Source of the DNA: Carposina sasakii
Taxonomy: Eukaryota > Arthropoda > Insecta > Lepidoptera > Carposinidae
Length of the DNA stretch: 64,000 bases
Assembly (NCBI GenBank): GCA_014607495.2
Contig: CP053167.1
Location: 1,240,001 to 1,304,000, forward strand
Direction of reading: 5' to 3'
Shown here piece by piece: positions 9,896-20,010 of this stretch. Within the stretch, counting starts at the first letter, position 1, and the number at the start of each line of letters is the position of its first letter. The notes below the pieces were generated by a model that was given only the letters and a program-made list of their open reading frames with translations, was not told the DNA's origin and did no database searches. The position numbers and the translations under genes were made by a program.

Positions 9896-10416
9896 ATTGT
9901 CAGACGTAAAGTTTCGAAGCCTAGTCCTTTTTCTCTTTTGTCATGTGGCCTATTTAATCATTTGCTGGCATATAAATCTGACAATATTATGCCTCCTAAA
10001 CTTCGTACACGGCTTAACGCAATATATATTTGCCCTTGACTAAAATTTACTTTAGTAAGCTCGAAGTTTTGGGAGGAAGTCGGTTTTTAGTTTTAAAAAA
10101 TTATGTTCTTTGTTATCTTTCTGTCCGAAATAAAGCTTACATTAATTCATTGTCAAATCCGTTTCGGCAACACAGAGGGCTTTAATATCCCACTTTCCCT
10201 ACCGTTGTCGTGTCGTATAAATACAGCTTTAAGTCGGTTAGTATACAAACAACCTGCCCATATGAAATGGGTACCAAATCGTACTGTCAAGTATTTGTTT
10301 CCTCTCCACGACAAATTTTAATTAAGGCTTCGGGCGCTGCTGTCGCCGGCATCATACTAAATATGTACTAAAATGTGTACTTCCTTATTAAGCCGCTCTC
10401 TGTTGAAGCTCTCCTA

Positions 10417-10485
10417 TGGGCTTGTGGCATGCCCTGGGCAAAACCTACGTCCAGCAGTGGACTGCAATAAGCTGATGTAATGACG
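10417..10485 (+). repeat. SINE-A / RTE 3'-end scrap
   Basis: GTGGCATGCCCTGGGCAAAACC and CCAGCAGTGGACTGCAATAA match the last 70 bp of SINE-A. Confidence 0.5.
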
Positions 10486-10621
10486 CTGATGAAATCTTAT
10501 TCAGGGGTAGGTCATATTTTACCTCTTCGTCGGTGTCGTTTATCCCATGGCACAAAATAGGTACACATTATTATGTAGCGTACAAATAAAAAAATATTGG
10601 TACAATTTGCTAGTATCTGAT

Positions 10622-10878
10622 TCATCATCATCATCATCAGCCTATTGCAGTCCACTGCTGGACGTAGGCCTCCCCAGGGCACGCCACAAGACTGCCATGA
10701 GGGGTATTTAGTTACCACGCTGGGCAGACGGGTTGGTGACCGCAGTTTGTATTTTGGACTATGTTGTCAAACACGGGAGGCGCTGCTGCCCACCTCCCGG
10801 GAACCCTTAATCGCCTCGTACGATACCCACGGGCAGACATGGGGTGGTACGAATTCTACTCTGCCGACACCACGCGGC
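10622..10878 (-). mobile_element. SINE-A copy, antisense, near full length
   Basis: (ATC)n tail, then CAGCCTATTGCAGTCCACTG, GGGCACGCCACAAGACTGCC, GACCGCAGTTTGTATTTTGG, CGCCTCGTACGATACCCACG, and the head ...CACCACGCGG. The last 50 bp (in its own sense) equal the RTE LINE 3' end at 63563, so it is probably mobilised by that LINE. Confidence 0.75.
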
Positions 10879-11445
10879 TTTTGTAGTATCTGATTAGTAT
10901 ATGGATCAGTATATGTATATACAGTTATTGCCATTTTATTGTTCTTTTGTAACCAAAGAATGTTATTAGGTACTTGAGAAACTGTAATAAAATAAACATA
11001 AATAAACAACTTTGGCAAACGTATTATAGATCACGATTTATTCATTGACACGCATATGTACATATTTTATTTAATGGATAATAAAAAAAGAAACACCTAG
11101 CATTAACGAAACAGATTGATAGATTTCATTGGATATTTCATTTGAAATTAATTGTCATTAAAATAAATAAACAGCTTAAAAAAAATAACTAAGCTAAGTA
11201 AGGGCTGGCGTCTAGTCCGCCATATTTTTATTATTCAATCACGGTTTATGGCGCTCCCGGTATTTATGGCTATTTTATGGGAGTCCCTCAGACAATAGAT
11301 CTTGGTATAAACCGTAAAGGTTGAAGCCATCTTGAACAATTCCTGACGTCATTTACTTGATTAGCAGGAGAAGTAGGCTAGACTGAAGGTAATGAAATGT
11401 GTAACAAGTTGATTAATCTAATCCTCATCAATCATTTATCAGAAT
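10879..11445. other. Unassigned AT-rich stretch
   Basis: Nothing recognised. Confidence 0.4.
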
Positions 11446-11590
11446 ACATAAGCTGCATCTCCTTCCGTGCATGTCGCAAGAGTCGACTAAGGAACTCGGA
11501 TATTCTCTCAGGCGATGAGCTAGCAACTTGTCACTGATCCTTTTGTGATCCTGCAGTTCAGCCGGCGCCATTTCGGGAACAGCCGTCAAA
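11446..11590 (-). repeat. L-repeat copy, antisense
   Basis: Reads AGCTGCATCTCCTTCCGTGC, GTCGACTAAGGAACTCGG, GGCGATGAGCTAGCAACTTG, then GATCCTGCAGTTC and TTTCGGGAACAGCCG. Confidence 0.65.
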
Positions 11591-11667
11591 TCTATCGAAC
11601 TATGCATAGTGTATAGCACGCCGTATTGCTAAACAGCTAGGCATTTTGAATAGTAGGTAAGTATGGG

Positions 11668-11870
11668 GTATCAGGCGATTGAGGGTTTCCGGGAGGTGGG
11701 CAGCAGCGCCTCCCGTGTTGACAACATAGTCCAAAATACAAACTGCGGTCACCAACCCGCCTGCCCAGAGTGGTGACTATGGGCAAATACCCCCATGGCA
11801 GTCTTGTGTGACGTGCCCTGGGGGAGGCCTACGTCTAGCAGTGGACTGCAATAGGATGATGATGATGATG
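11668..11870 (+). mobile_element. SINE-A copy, 5'-truncated
   Basis: From GTATCAGGCGATTGAGGG to GGACTGCAATAGGATGATGA; ends in GAT repeats. Confidence 0.7.
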
Positions 11871-12163
11871 GGGTTTGGAGATAATTTGTCCTTTAACACT
11901 TTGTCTACTTAATTAATTAGGTTCTTTAGGTGTACCTATGCTTATACATATATAGTAAAGATTACTCTATTATTATTTTTTTAATTATATATTTATTAAC
12001 TAGTTATGCAGTTGGATAAATCCAGAATAAAGGGTTCTTTAGGTTATGTTAGAACTATGAAAATAACAATGCACGTGGCGAGCGAGCGAAGCGAGCGTGT
12101 CTCGGGAGCGGCCGGCGTAGTGCTAGAACGATTTTTATCCCAAAAATATACATAACAACAAAT
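11871..12163. other. Unassigned; short GAGCGAGCG-type palindromic text
   Basis: GCGAGCGAGCGAAGCGAGCG lies at about 12077-12098. The remainder is AT-rich and unassigned. Confidence 0.35.
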
Positions 12164-12405
12164 ACAAACGGCTGTGTTACCGAAATGGATTAGCCAGAAC
12201 TGTAAAATCATAAAGGAGATTACAGCCAGCTTAGCAGGGACACATGTAAATGATCTATGACAAATTAGTATAACATAGTTAATGAACTTATAAGTTAAGC
12301 TAGCATATGTCTGAGAGAATGCCCGAGTTCCTTAGTCGACTTACAACATACACGAAGGAGATGCAGCTGATGTATTCTAGTGAAGCATCCGCACAGGACC
12401 AAATA
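12164..12405 (+). repeat. L-repeat copy, near full length
   Basis: ACGGCTGTGTTACCGAAATG through CTGAGAGAATGCCCGAGTTC to GATGTATTCTAGTGAAGC. A small frame over its second half (12307-12555) is not a gene. Confidence 0.65.
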
Positions 12406-13756
12406 TATCACGACAATCGAAATAAGGATAAACGTATCCAACATATCATGGCAGCCCAGCTAATAATATGTGACGGTACAAATTCCGCTAACGTGCATCG
12501 CGACAAAGTAAACAAGTGCCCGGTTTCACTAACATGTGAGCAGGGTGATGTTTAAATTGTTTACACTGCGGAATGTACAAAAAATGGCCCGCTTCTGGTG
12601 TTAGCAGGAAGCGTGTGGCTTAAATGCCAGGCGAGAGCGAAACGGCTATTATCTCATTTGCAATGGCAGAGAGAAAGCAATGCGATCGCGAAATTTAAGA
12701 GTGTGTTGCGCTAAACTCCGCACCTCGCCCCGCCTACTTACACTTTCTTAATTTTTGCAATTGCTATCGCTCTGCTTCTACAAGTTACGTAATCAGAATG
12801 GGTTCTAACCTCCTAAGACCCAGACTTGAATTAGCTAGCTAGTCGTGAAAACCCACTGTCCAAAATTATACACAAATTAATTTATTGCAGTCAGACCCAG
12901 AGACATAAAACTTCATAAATTTGAAGCTACGCCTTTTAGGATTTAAAGAGTATGTTTACCGTAATACCAAGTGTCTAAAGGACATTTTTGTTGGCAGCAT
13001 TGATTATACAGACAATTAAAGACTAATCAAGTAATTTTGACATGTGAAACTAGTCGCGGTAAGATTTTTAAAAAAAAACTACAGAAGCTAAAAGAATAAG
13101 TACTAAATTTTGTACACTGGGCGGTCACTACTATAAATTATATTACAAAGCTGGGTATGATATAAGTATTTTATTTTGTACAAAATTTTGCACTCGGGGT
13201 CTTAGCAGGCTAATACAACCATTTGAAAAGTGAACAAATGGTTCACTCTAATTGGAGCAGGATTATTTCTATTGTGATACGTGTAACTAGATTTCGCTCT
13301 TCACTGTTAATAGCGGCGCTTTGTTTTTACAATGGAAAATAACAAGCATGCTCGATTCTGACATAACGTTATGTCCTACGATTTAAAAGATAAAAACGCT
13401 CTATTGCTTCAAATCGCTAAACGATTCATTATATCTACAGTTATACTGCACATACACGTAATAATTCACTGCCATAATCCACTGCTGAACATAGGCCTCT
13501 GTGATGTATATCTTACCTCCCTCAATGACCTTCGACTGACATTAGCGTATTTATTACAAAATCGCGTACTCTTCTATTTTGTGCTTCACACACAAGCGTG
13601 AACGATGATATACAAGCAAACAAACCCCGTCAATTTCGGTATATTTGTCAAATAAACTGTATATGGCCGTCATTTGTACTGCTCGCGGTAATTGACACTT
13701 CCTTGTGCTATCTTTTTATTAATATACCCAAATTATGTAATGTTATTTTTCTGCTG
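12406..13756. other. Unassigned stretch
   Basis: 12640-12800 has CGAAACGG and CGCTCTGCTTCTACAAGTTACGTAATCAG-like text (in part) that recurs near 22045 and 53580, a probable decayed MITE. 13460-13505 contains a scrap of the RTE 3' end (CCACTGCTGAACATAGGCCT). No gene seen. Confidence 0.4.
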
Positions 13757-14010
13757 CGGAGAATGCATCTCTTTCGTGTATTTTGTAATAGTCGACTAAA
13801 GAACTCAGGGGCTTTCCCTCATTCAATGAGCTAGCAAATCTGTTCAGAAGCAGATCAATGTCATTGATACACATCTAGCCCCGCTATGCTAAATGTGTCT
13901 TTAGTATCTCCTTTATGATCCTGCAGTACGCCCCTGGATTTCTTAGATCTAGCTTACGATATGCACGGAAGAATGCAGCCGATGTATTCTAGTGAAAACG
14001 TGCATCAGTA
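13757..14010. repeat. Two L-repeat copies in inverted orientation
   Basis: 13757-13925 is antisense (GAATGCATCTCTTTCGTG ... CTTTATGATCCTGCAG). 13930-14010 is sense (TTACGATATGCACGGAAG ... GTATTCTAGTGAAAACG). They meet almost head to head. Confidence 0.6.
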
Positions 14011-14263
14011 TCGAAATGACCAACTTAAAGAAACACTATCTATTCTAATCTAATTTATTCTTCTAAATTAATATTTCGTACACCAGCCAAATTTAAAATC
14101 AATATAATATCGGACATACACAAATGGTGCTATCATTTAGCTATCTATCAAACTATCATATAAAAACCGGGACAATCTGTCACCGGAACCCGTCGCCGGT
14201 ACATATTGTCATTGTAAAAACAAACAACTAGGTTATGTAACTACGCGACTCTATCTGTATAAT

Positions 14264-14383
14264 TGATATATATGCTGCCTTCTTGCTCCTATGTGAGAGC
14301 ATCCTCGTCTGTGACGTCTGTCTGTCAGATTAGTAATAAACTAGCTATAGCTACGAGACGGTCGTTTTCTTCCATACATTTCA
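14264..14383 (+). repeat. 5' LTR, 120 bp
   Basis: Identical to 18635-18754. Contains TATA-like ATATATAT close to its start and AATAAA at 14335-14340, so promoter and polyadenylation signals fit inside 120 bp. Confidence 0.93.
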
Positions 14384-14384
14384 G

Positions 14385-14394
14385 TGGCGACGAG
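14385..14394 (+). promoter_or_regulatory. Primer-binding site, tRNA-Ser type
   Basis: TGGCGACGAG starts one base after the LTR. It complements the 3' end CTCGTCGCCA expected of a mature insect serine tRNA (GCT anticodon, from memory). Confidence 0.7.
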
Positions 14395-14428
14395 AATAAA
14401 AAGTTAATCCGTGCAGAAAACAGAAATA

Positions 14429-17400
14429 ATGTCTACTTTCATTGGAAATATTTCAAGTTTTGATCCTCAGTCACAAGAATGGCATATTTTCCGCAGCAGG
14501 CTAACTCAATTTCTAGCATTGAACAACATAGTAACAGAAGAACGGAAAAGGGCCGTCTTATTGACACATTTGTCAGATGAAGCATATAGGTTATTACTCA
14601 ATCTTGCACATCCAGAAGAAGTGGAAAAGTTGGAGTACTCGGCATTGATCAAGTTACTTGACTCACATTTCACTCCAAAAAGATCCACATTCGCCGATAA
14701 GGATAAATTTTACAGCGCCAGTAAGGTCGAAGAGGAGACCGTTGAAGACTGGGCAGCTCGACTAAGGGGACTTGCAGTGCACTGTGAGTTTGGATCTGCT
14801 CTCGACACGGTGATACGTGACCGCTTCGTACTTGGTCTTAATCTAGGACCGGAACGCGATCGTCTCTTCGAACAAGTAGCGAGCAATTTGACTTTTGCTA
14901 AGGCTGTGGAATTAGCACAACAAATAGCGTGCGCGCGCAAGTCGAGGATATCAGCATCTAGTTTGGAAGGTGGCATTAATGCGGAAATGCACGTCAAGCA
15001 GGAGCAAATATTCAAGACCTTCACTGAACGTGGAAGCAAGGGTTCACGTCAAGATGATCATGCGCGCCGGTGCTCAGTGTGCGGGTTGAATAATCATGTG
15101 GCGGAAAAGTGCAGATACAAAAACTACAGATGTAAATTGTGCAATGAGAAAGGTCATCTGAAGAAGGCGTGTTCAGGAAAACCAAGGAATATATACAATG
15201 TCCAATCCGTGGAGGAGGAACCATCGTGTAGCAGTGAGTGTAAAGAGTGTCAAAATTATAATTTAAGGTGCGTAACAGGGAATCCAATACTAATATCTGT
15301 AACTGTAGATAGTGTTTTAACTTCGATGGAGCTTGATTCCGGGTCTAGTACTAGCGTTATGTCTAATAGTTTTTATAGAAAATATTTCTCTCATATCCCT
15401 TTGAATAGTTGTAATATTAAAATGTGCTTCTATAACGGACATAAAATCTCACCATTGGGTTGTTTCAAAACTAAATTGACATATGAAAACCAAACAGAAT
15501 ATATGTTATTTTATGTGGTACTTAATGGTGGTTTACCTTTGCTTGGTCGAGATTTCATGTCAAAATTTAACATTACTTTTATTCAAAACAATTTAATTAA
15601 TAATAAGGTGGAGGCTAGTACTAGTGATGAAAATGATCTAGATGTAAAATTACTATTGACTCAATTTGAAGATCTTTTCTCGGAGGAACTAGGTTGTTTT
15701 AGCAAGTTCGAAGTTAAGTTACAGTTGAAGGATGGGTTCAAACCAAAGTTTTTTAAGGCTCGACCATTACCTTTCGCAATAAAAGACAAAGTAGAAGCCG
15801 AAATATTACGGTTGGTGGAGAAAGGTATTTTGGTGCCGGTCAACTACTCTGAATATGCTACGCCTATTGTACCTGTGGCCAAACCTTACGGCAGTATTAG
15901 GATATGTGCTGATTATTCGATAACTGTAAATAACGATATTTATGTAGATAAATATCCATTTCCTAAGATCGAAGAAGTGTTTGCTAAATTAAGTGGTGGG
16001 GAAAAGTACTCAAAGCTAGATTGTAGTCAAGCATATAACCAATTAAAATTATGCCCTGAGTCGCAAAAACTTACTACAATTAATACGTCTAAGGGTCTTT
16101 TTATGTATACGCGTTTAGTTTTTGGATTAGCAAATGCACCAGCCATATTTCAACGTACAATAGAAAACCTACTAGCAGGCATAGAGGGCGTATCAGTATG
16201 GATGGACGATATATGCTGTACTGGACCGACCAAAGAGATACATTTGAAACGTTTACGGCAAGTTTTTGAACGTTTTCAAGAGGCAGGCTTACGGCTTGGA
16301 AAAAGTAAATGTGCATTTTTTCAAGAAAGTGTACAATATTTGGGTCACATAATCGATAAGAATGGTTTACACAAATGTCCTTCAAAAATAGAAGCAGTAA
16401 ATAAGGCGCCGCGGCCGACAACCACTACAGAACTTAAACGATTCTTAGGCATGGTAAATTACTACCGTAATTTTATTCCGAATGCATCTAATATTCTCAA
16501 TCCACTTCACGAATTATTGCGCGGGGATGCGCGGTGGGTGTGGGGCGATAGGCAACAGGATGCGTTCGAGCGGATAAAGCGTGAGTTGGCATCCGAGAAC
16601 GTGTTGGCGCATTTCTCGCCGCGCGCGCAGCTCGTGCTGTCCGTGGACGCGGGGCCGGGTGGCCTGGGCGCCGTGCTGGCGCAGCGCGACGCGGACGGCG
16701 TCGAGCGCCCGCTCGCGTTCGGCTCGAGGGCGCTGATACCCAGCGAGCGGAATTATAGTCAGTTGCAAAAGGAAGCGACGGCTATAGTTTTCGGCATAAA
16801 AAGGTTTCATCAATATTTGTACGGACAACAAAAACCATTTATTCTTAAGACTGACCATAAACCGTTGCTTACAATCTTTGGTAAAAAGAATGGTATTTCA
16901 GTCATGACTGCGTCTCGTTTAGTAAGGTATGCTATATTTTTATCGGCGTATAATTATATTATACAGTTTACATGCAGTAAAGATAACCAAGTTGCAGATT
17001 ACTTCTCACGTTTACCGAATCAGGGTACAGTAAATAGCAAATTGAATTGTGAGTCGATCTGTCATGTTTCTTTTCTTAATTCTTTGCAGCTGCATTGTTC
17101 ACCGATAACTTATAAGGACATTCAAAACGAAACTTTTAGTGATAAGGTTTTGTCAACAGTTATCAAATATGTAAAGGATGGTTGGCCGCGTAAAGTATGT
17201 AGTGATGTAGGACCTTATTTTATGTGTAAAAATGAGCTTGATGTTGAAAATGATTGTTTGTTGCGTGGACATCGGGTTGTTATTCCGCCCAAGTTTAGGC
17301 AGGTTTTGTTGGATGAGTTACATAAGACACATCAAGGCATTGTCAAAACGAAAAGTAACGCTCGTTCTCGGTTTTGGTGGCCAGGCATAGACAAGCATAT

Positions 17401-18562
17401 CGAGCAGTTGATCGGATCATGCTTAGTGTGTAGCTCGGTGCGAGCCGCGCCGCCGCGCGCGCCACCTGCGCCCTGGCCGCGTCCGGCCGGCCCATGGGTG
17501 CGTCTGCATATAGATTACATGTCTATTAAACAAAAAACTTATTTAATCGTAGTCGACGCATATAGTAAATGGGTTGAGTGTTTAGAAATGAGTAATGGTA
17601 TGAGCACAAAGCAATTAATTCGACGCCTTAAAGTTTTATTTTCAAGATTCGGTCTTCCTAAAACAATCGTATCTGATAATGATGTAAAAATAGCGTCTTC
17701 CGAATTTTCCGATTTTTGTGCAGCTAGCGGCATTGAATACCTTACCTCACCTATTTACCATCCATGTAGTAATGGACAAGCTGAAAACTCCGTCCGAACA
17801 TGTAAGAATATGATTAAGACAATACTTGAATGTAATTCATGTCCAAATTCTATAGAGGAAAAGTTACAAGAATATTTGTTTCAATTCCGCAACACAATTC
17901 ATACAGCAACAGGAGTTTCGCCGGCGAAATTAATGTTTGGTCGCGATTTGCGGAGCACACTTGATCTAGTTTTACCACCACAGCCTAGTACTAGTCTCAA
18001 ACCTATGTGTAATATTAATAATAATAAAGTGCGTAGTTTTACTCCTGGTCAACAAGTTTGGGCGAGAACATACATAAGTAGGAAACCACATTGGGTTAAA
18101 GGTAAAATTATTAAAAAATGTGGTTGTCGGTTATACCTTGTATACATATATGATGGAAATATAATATGCAAGCGTCATGTAGATCAGCTCAAATGTTATA
18201 AGGAGGGTGTTATTTTGAGTGATGGTCTGGATACGCGAACATCCCAAGATGTTCCCGCATCGCCACAAATATCTCCAGATTTGTTTCCTTATTCTTCAGG
18301 AATTGAATTGTGTACTGAAGAAGAGGCTAGTCCGGAGCAACAGCCTCCACATGAGGATGAGAATTGGGAGGATGCTGTTGGTTCGGAGGAGGAGATAGAG
18401 ACTGGGAGCTCGATGCCTTTAGCAGCAGCCTCGGAGACCGAAGGCTCGGTGCCGTCAGCAACAGCCTCAGAGACTGAGACATCAACTTCCGAGCCTATGC
18501 CCCTAGTCCCTCTCTCTCGTCAATTAAGACCTAGGACTAAGAATATTAATTATAAGTTATAG
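14429..18562 (+). CDS. Gag-Pol polyprotein of the Ty3/gypsy element
   Basis: A 1377-residue frame from the first ATG (14429); an in-frame GTG at 14411 is unlikely as a start. The Gag part ends with two CCHC knuckles, CSVCGLNNHVAEKC (from residue 215) and CKLCNEKGHLKKAC (from 235). Protease: DSGSS from 303. Reverse transcriptase: LDCSQAYNQL and WMDD at 591-594, where Tyr is usual for the first position. RNase H: D740, E782, D809. Integrase: H965, H968, C998, C1001, then D1029, D1083 and E1119 with 35 residues between the last two. An acidic Ser/Glu/Pro tail ends in RQLRPRTK. Gag and Pol share one frame, so no frameshift or stop sets their ratio. All catalytic positions look intact. Codons in 16520-16740 and 17435-17505 are far more GC-rich than elsewhere. 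Confidence 0.92.
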   Translation: MSTFIGNISSFDPQSQEWHIFRSRLTQFLALNNIVTEERKRAVLLTHLSDEAYRLLLNLAHPEEVEKLEYSALIKLLDSHFTPKRSTFADKDKFYSASKVEEETVEDWAARLRGLAVHCEFGSALDTVIRDRFVLGLNLGPERDRLFEQVASNLTFAKAVELAQQIACARKSRISASSLEGGINAEMHVKQEQIFKTFTERGSKGSRQDDHARRCSVCGLNNHVAEKCRYKNYRCKLCNEKGHLKKACSGKPRNIYNVQSVEEEPSCSSECKECQNYNLRCVTGNPILISVTVDSVLTSMELDSGSSTSVMSNSFYRKYFSHIPLNSCNIKMCFYNGHKISPLGCFKTKLTYENQTEYMLFYVVLNGGLPLLGRDFMSKFNITFIQNNLINNKVEASTSDENDLDVKLLLTQFEDLFSEELGCFSKFEVKLQLKDGFKPKFFKARPLPFAIKDKVEAEILRLVEKGILVPVNYSEYATPIVPVAKPYGSIRICADYSITVNNDIYVDKYPFPKIEEVFAKLSGGEKYSKLDCSQAYNQLKLCPESQKLTTINTSKGLFMYTRLVFGLANAPAIFQRTIENLLAGIEGVSVWMDDICCTGPTKEIHLKRLRQVFERFQEAGLRLGKSKCAFFQESVQYLGHIIDKNGLHKCPSKIEAVNKAPRPTTTTELKRFLGMVNYYRNFIPNASNILNPLHELLRGDARWVWGDRQQDAFERIKRELASENVLAHFSPRAQLVLSVDAGPGGLGAVLAQRDADGVERPLAFGSRALIPSERNYSQLQKEATAIVFGIKRFHQYLYGQQKPFILKTDHKPLLTIFGKKNGISVMTASRLVRYAIFLSAYNYIIQFTCSKDNQVADYFSRLPNQGTVNSKLNCESICHVSFLNSLQLHCSPITYKDIQNETFSDKVLSTVIKYVKDGWPRKVCSDVGPYFMCKNELDVENDCLLRGHRVVIPPKFRQVLLDELHKTHQGIVKTKSNARSRFWWPGIDKHIEQLIGSCLVCSSVRAAPPRAPPAPWPRPAGPWVRLHIDYMSIKQKTYLIVVDAYSKWVECLEMSNGMSTKQLIRRLKVLFSRFGLPKTIVSDNDVKIASSEFSDFCAASGIEYLTSPIYHPCSNGQAENSVRTCKNMIKTILECNSCPNSIEEKLQEYLFQFRNTIHTATGVSPAKLMFGRDLRSTLDLVLPPQPSTSLKPMCNINNNKVRSFTPGQQVWARTYISRKPHWVKGKIIKKCGCRLYLVYIYDGNIICKRHVDQLKCYKEGVILSDGLDTRTSQDVPASPQISPDLFPYSSGIELCTEEEASPEQQPPHEDENWEDAVGSEEEIETGSSMPLAAASETEGSVPSATASETETSTSEPMPLVPLSRQLRPRTKNINYKL

Positions 18563-18620
18563 TTATGTACTCAGAATATTAGTTAAGTTATAGTTTTATT
18601 AAGTTGTTATGTTTTGAAAT

Positions 18621-18634
18621 AAGGGAAAAGCAGA
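18621..18634 (+). promoter_or_regulatory. Polypurine tract
   Basis: AAGGGAAAAGCAGA directly abuts the 3' LTR: purine apart from one C, as needed to prime plus-strand synthesis. Confidence 0.75.
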
Positions 18635-18754
18635 TGATATATATGCTGCCTTCTTGCTCCTATGTGAGAGCATCCTCGTCTGTGACGTCTGTCTGTCAGA
18701 TTAGTAATAAACTAGCTATAGCTACGAGACGGTCGTTTTCTTCCATACATTTCA
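18635..18754 (+). repeat. 3' LTR, 120 bp
   Basis: No difference from the 5' LTR. AATAAA at 18706-18711 would serve as polyadenylation signal. Confidence 0.93.
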
Positions 18755-18829
18755 ATAATACTTAGTTTTTTTTTAGAAAGAAGTGATAGTAAACACCAGC
18801 ACACTCGTACTCTATATCTGCCCGCGGGT

Positions 18830-18975
18830 GTCGAAGGTTTAAGGATATGCAGGGGAGGTGGGCAGCAGCTAGGTGCTTAAATATGTTGTCCCATCACGAC
18901 TGTTGTTTGTCCTTGACTATGATCGCGATCAAGAGTTGTCAGATTCGAGGGTCAGCGGAAGGTATAGAGTAGAAC
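18830..18975 (+). repeat. R-family remnant, no ribozyme core
   Basis: CAGCTAGGTGCTTAAATATG and CAGATTCGAGGGTCAGCGGA match the second half of the R-family; the region holding the core is missing. Confidence 0.5.
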
Positions 18976-19744
18976 CCCATCCTCGGCGGATACCAGTTAG
19001 AGATTCATTAAAGTGAGTAGGTAAATGAATATTTTCTTAGTTTCAAAGATATTATTTCTTTGTGTCAACTATGACATAGACATCCGCGGCTGATTGATTA
19101 CCAGTCTCGATGTAATTAGGGTCGGGTGATTAGGATCCCTTGGTAGTTTCCGGTAGTAGGTTGTTTATCCATTGCCCATATGTAAGTGAGATCGTAGCTA
19201 TCCTATCCTATTCCTTAGCGCAAAAACTACATTACGCCGATACTCGTACTAGTGCTAAATACTAACCATCAATAGCAAAACAGTGTTTAGCAATGCGACA
19301 GAAAAAAATAATAATTTTACTTTCCCATTGCTGTATTGCATTGCTTTGGGCCGGTGAAATCGAATTAAAATTTCCACCAGAACTCACTGGCAAATATTAA
19401 TATGTAGCAGTGATATCGGTCGCTATAGTGGAGAATCCATATACTCGTAATTAATTGCCCGCTAAAAATTATATGGGTAACCTACCACTATGAGCAGGAA
19501 CTGATTGATTAGCGACCATGTAATTATCCGATGTTTGCCGAACTGGCCCGATGTTTGCCGACCGCTCGAATGCCCATAAATTGGCACGTCCGGTAGAGTA
19601 ACTGTTAATTTGGACATACGTATTGGGAAAGTGGTCGGTTTTCTAGTGGCAGCGTGATGAAATGAATTGATTTAGTTTTGTTTTTTTTATGAACCGAAAC
19701 AAATTTAAACTACGTACCGTCATTTTGCCATTTGTCATTTGCCC
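18976..19744. other. Unassigned stretch
   Basis: Nothing recognised apart from a short duplicated phrase (CCGATGTTTGCCGA near 19531 and 19549). Confidence 0.4.
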
Positions 19745-19950
19745 GCTGGTATCGTACGAGGCGATTAAGGGTTTCCCGGAGCAGCAGCGCCTCCCGTGTT
19801 GACAACATAGTCCAAAATACAAACTGCGGTCACCAACCCCCTGCCTAGCATGGTGACTATGGACAAATAACCCCCATGGCAGTCTTGTGGCGTGCCCTGG
19901 GGGAGGCCTACGTCCAGCAGTGGACTGCAATAGGCTGATGATGATGATGA
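19745..19950 (+). mobile_element. SINE-A copy, 5'-truncated
   Basis: GGTATCGTACGAGGCGATTA through CCAAAATACAAACTGCGG to GGCTGATGATGATGATGA. Confidence 0.7.
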
Positions 19951-20010
19951 CCGTCATTTTAGGGTTTAATATAGGGAAACATATTAATAGTGCTTGCTTA
20001 CACTCCGCTA

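Larger units (their letters stand above)
8725..10090. repeat. Composite with AACCGACTT inverted ends and nested LINE pieces
   Basis: TTTAACCGACTTTAAAAAG near 8727 and its complement GAAGTCGGTTTTTAG at 10076-10090 bracket the block. A second inverted pair lies inside: TTGCGTTAAGCCGTGT near 9153 and ACACGGCTTAACGCAA near 10007. Two LINE 3' pieces (9190-9300 and 9310-9895) sit between these arms. One reading is a foldback element broken by LINE insertions; the pairing could also be chance overlap of unrelated repeats. Confidence 0.45.
14264..18754 (+). mobile_element. Ty3/gypsy LTR retrotransposon, complete, mag/SURL-like
   Basis: A 4491-bp element bounded by identical 120-bp LTRs that begin TG and end CA. 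The target duplication ATAAT is at 14259-14263 and 18755-18759. Internal order: primer-binding site, one gag-pol frame, purine-rich tract. Domain order protease, RT, RNase H, integrase defines Ty3/gypsy. Very short LTRs and a tRNA-Ser-type primer site resemble the mag element of Bombyx (remembered). No envelope gene and no chromodomain. Identical LTRs and an open frame point to recent insertion. Confidence 0.93.

Noticed and set aside
12307..12555. Small frame MSERMPEFLSRL and onward
   Set aside because: Lies in an L-repeat; the same peptide-like text appears, broken, in other copies, so it reflects the repeat, not a gene.
14411..14428. Upstream in-frame GTG as Gag start
   Set aside because: Eukaryotic initiation is expected at the ATG at 14429, six codons later.
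14710..15039. 109-codon minus-strand frame inside the retrotransposon
   Set aside because: Opposite strand of Gag; no recognisable domain. The same holds for 16101-16421 and 16514-16858.
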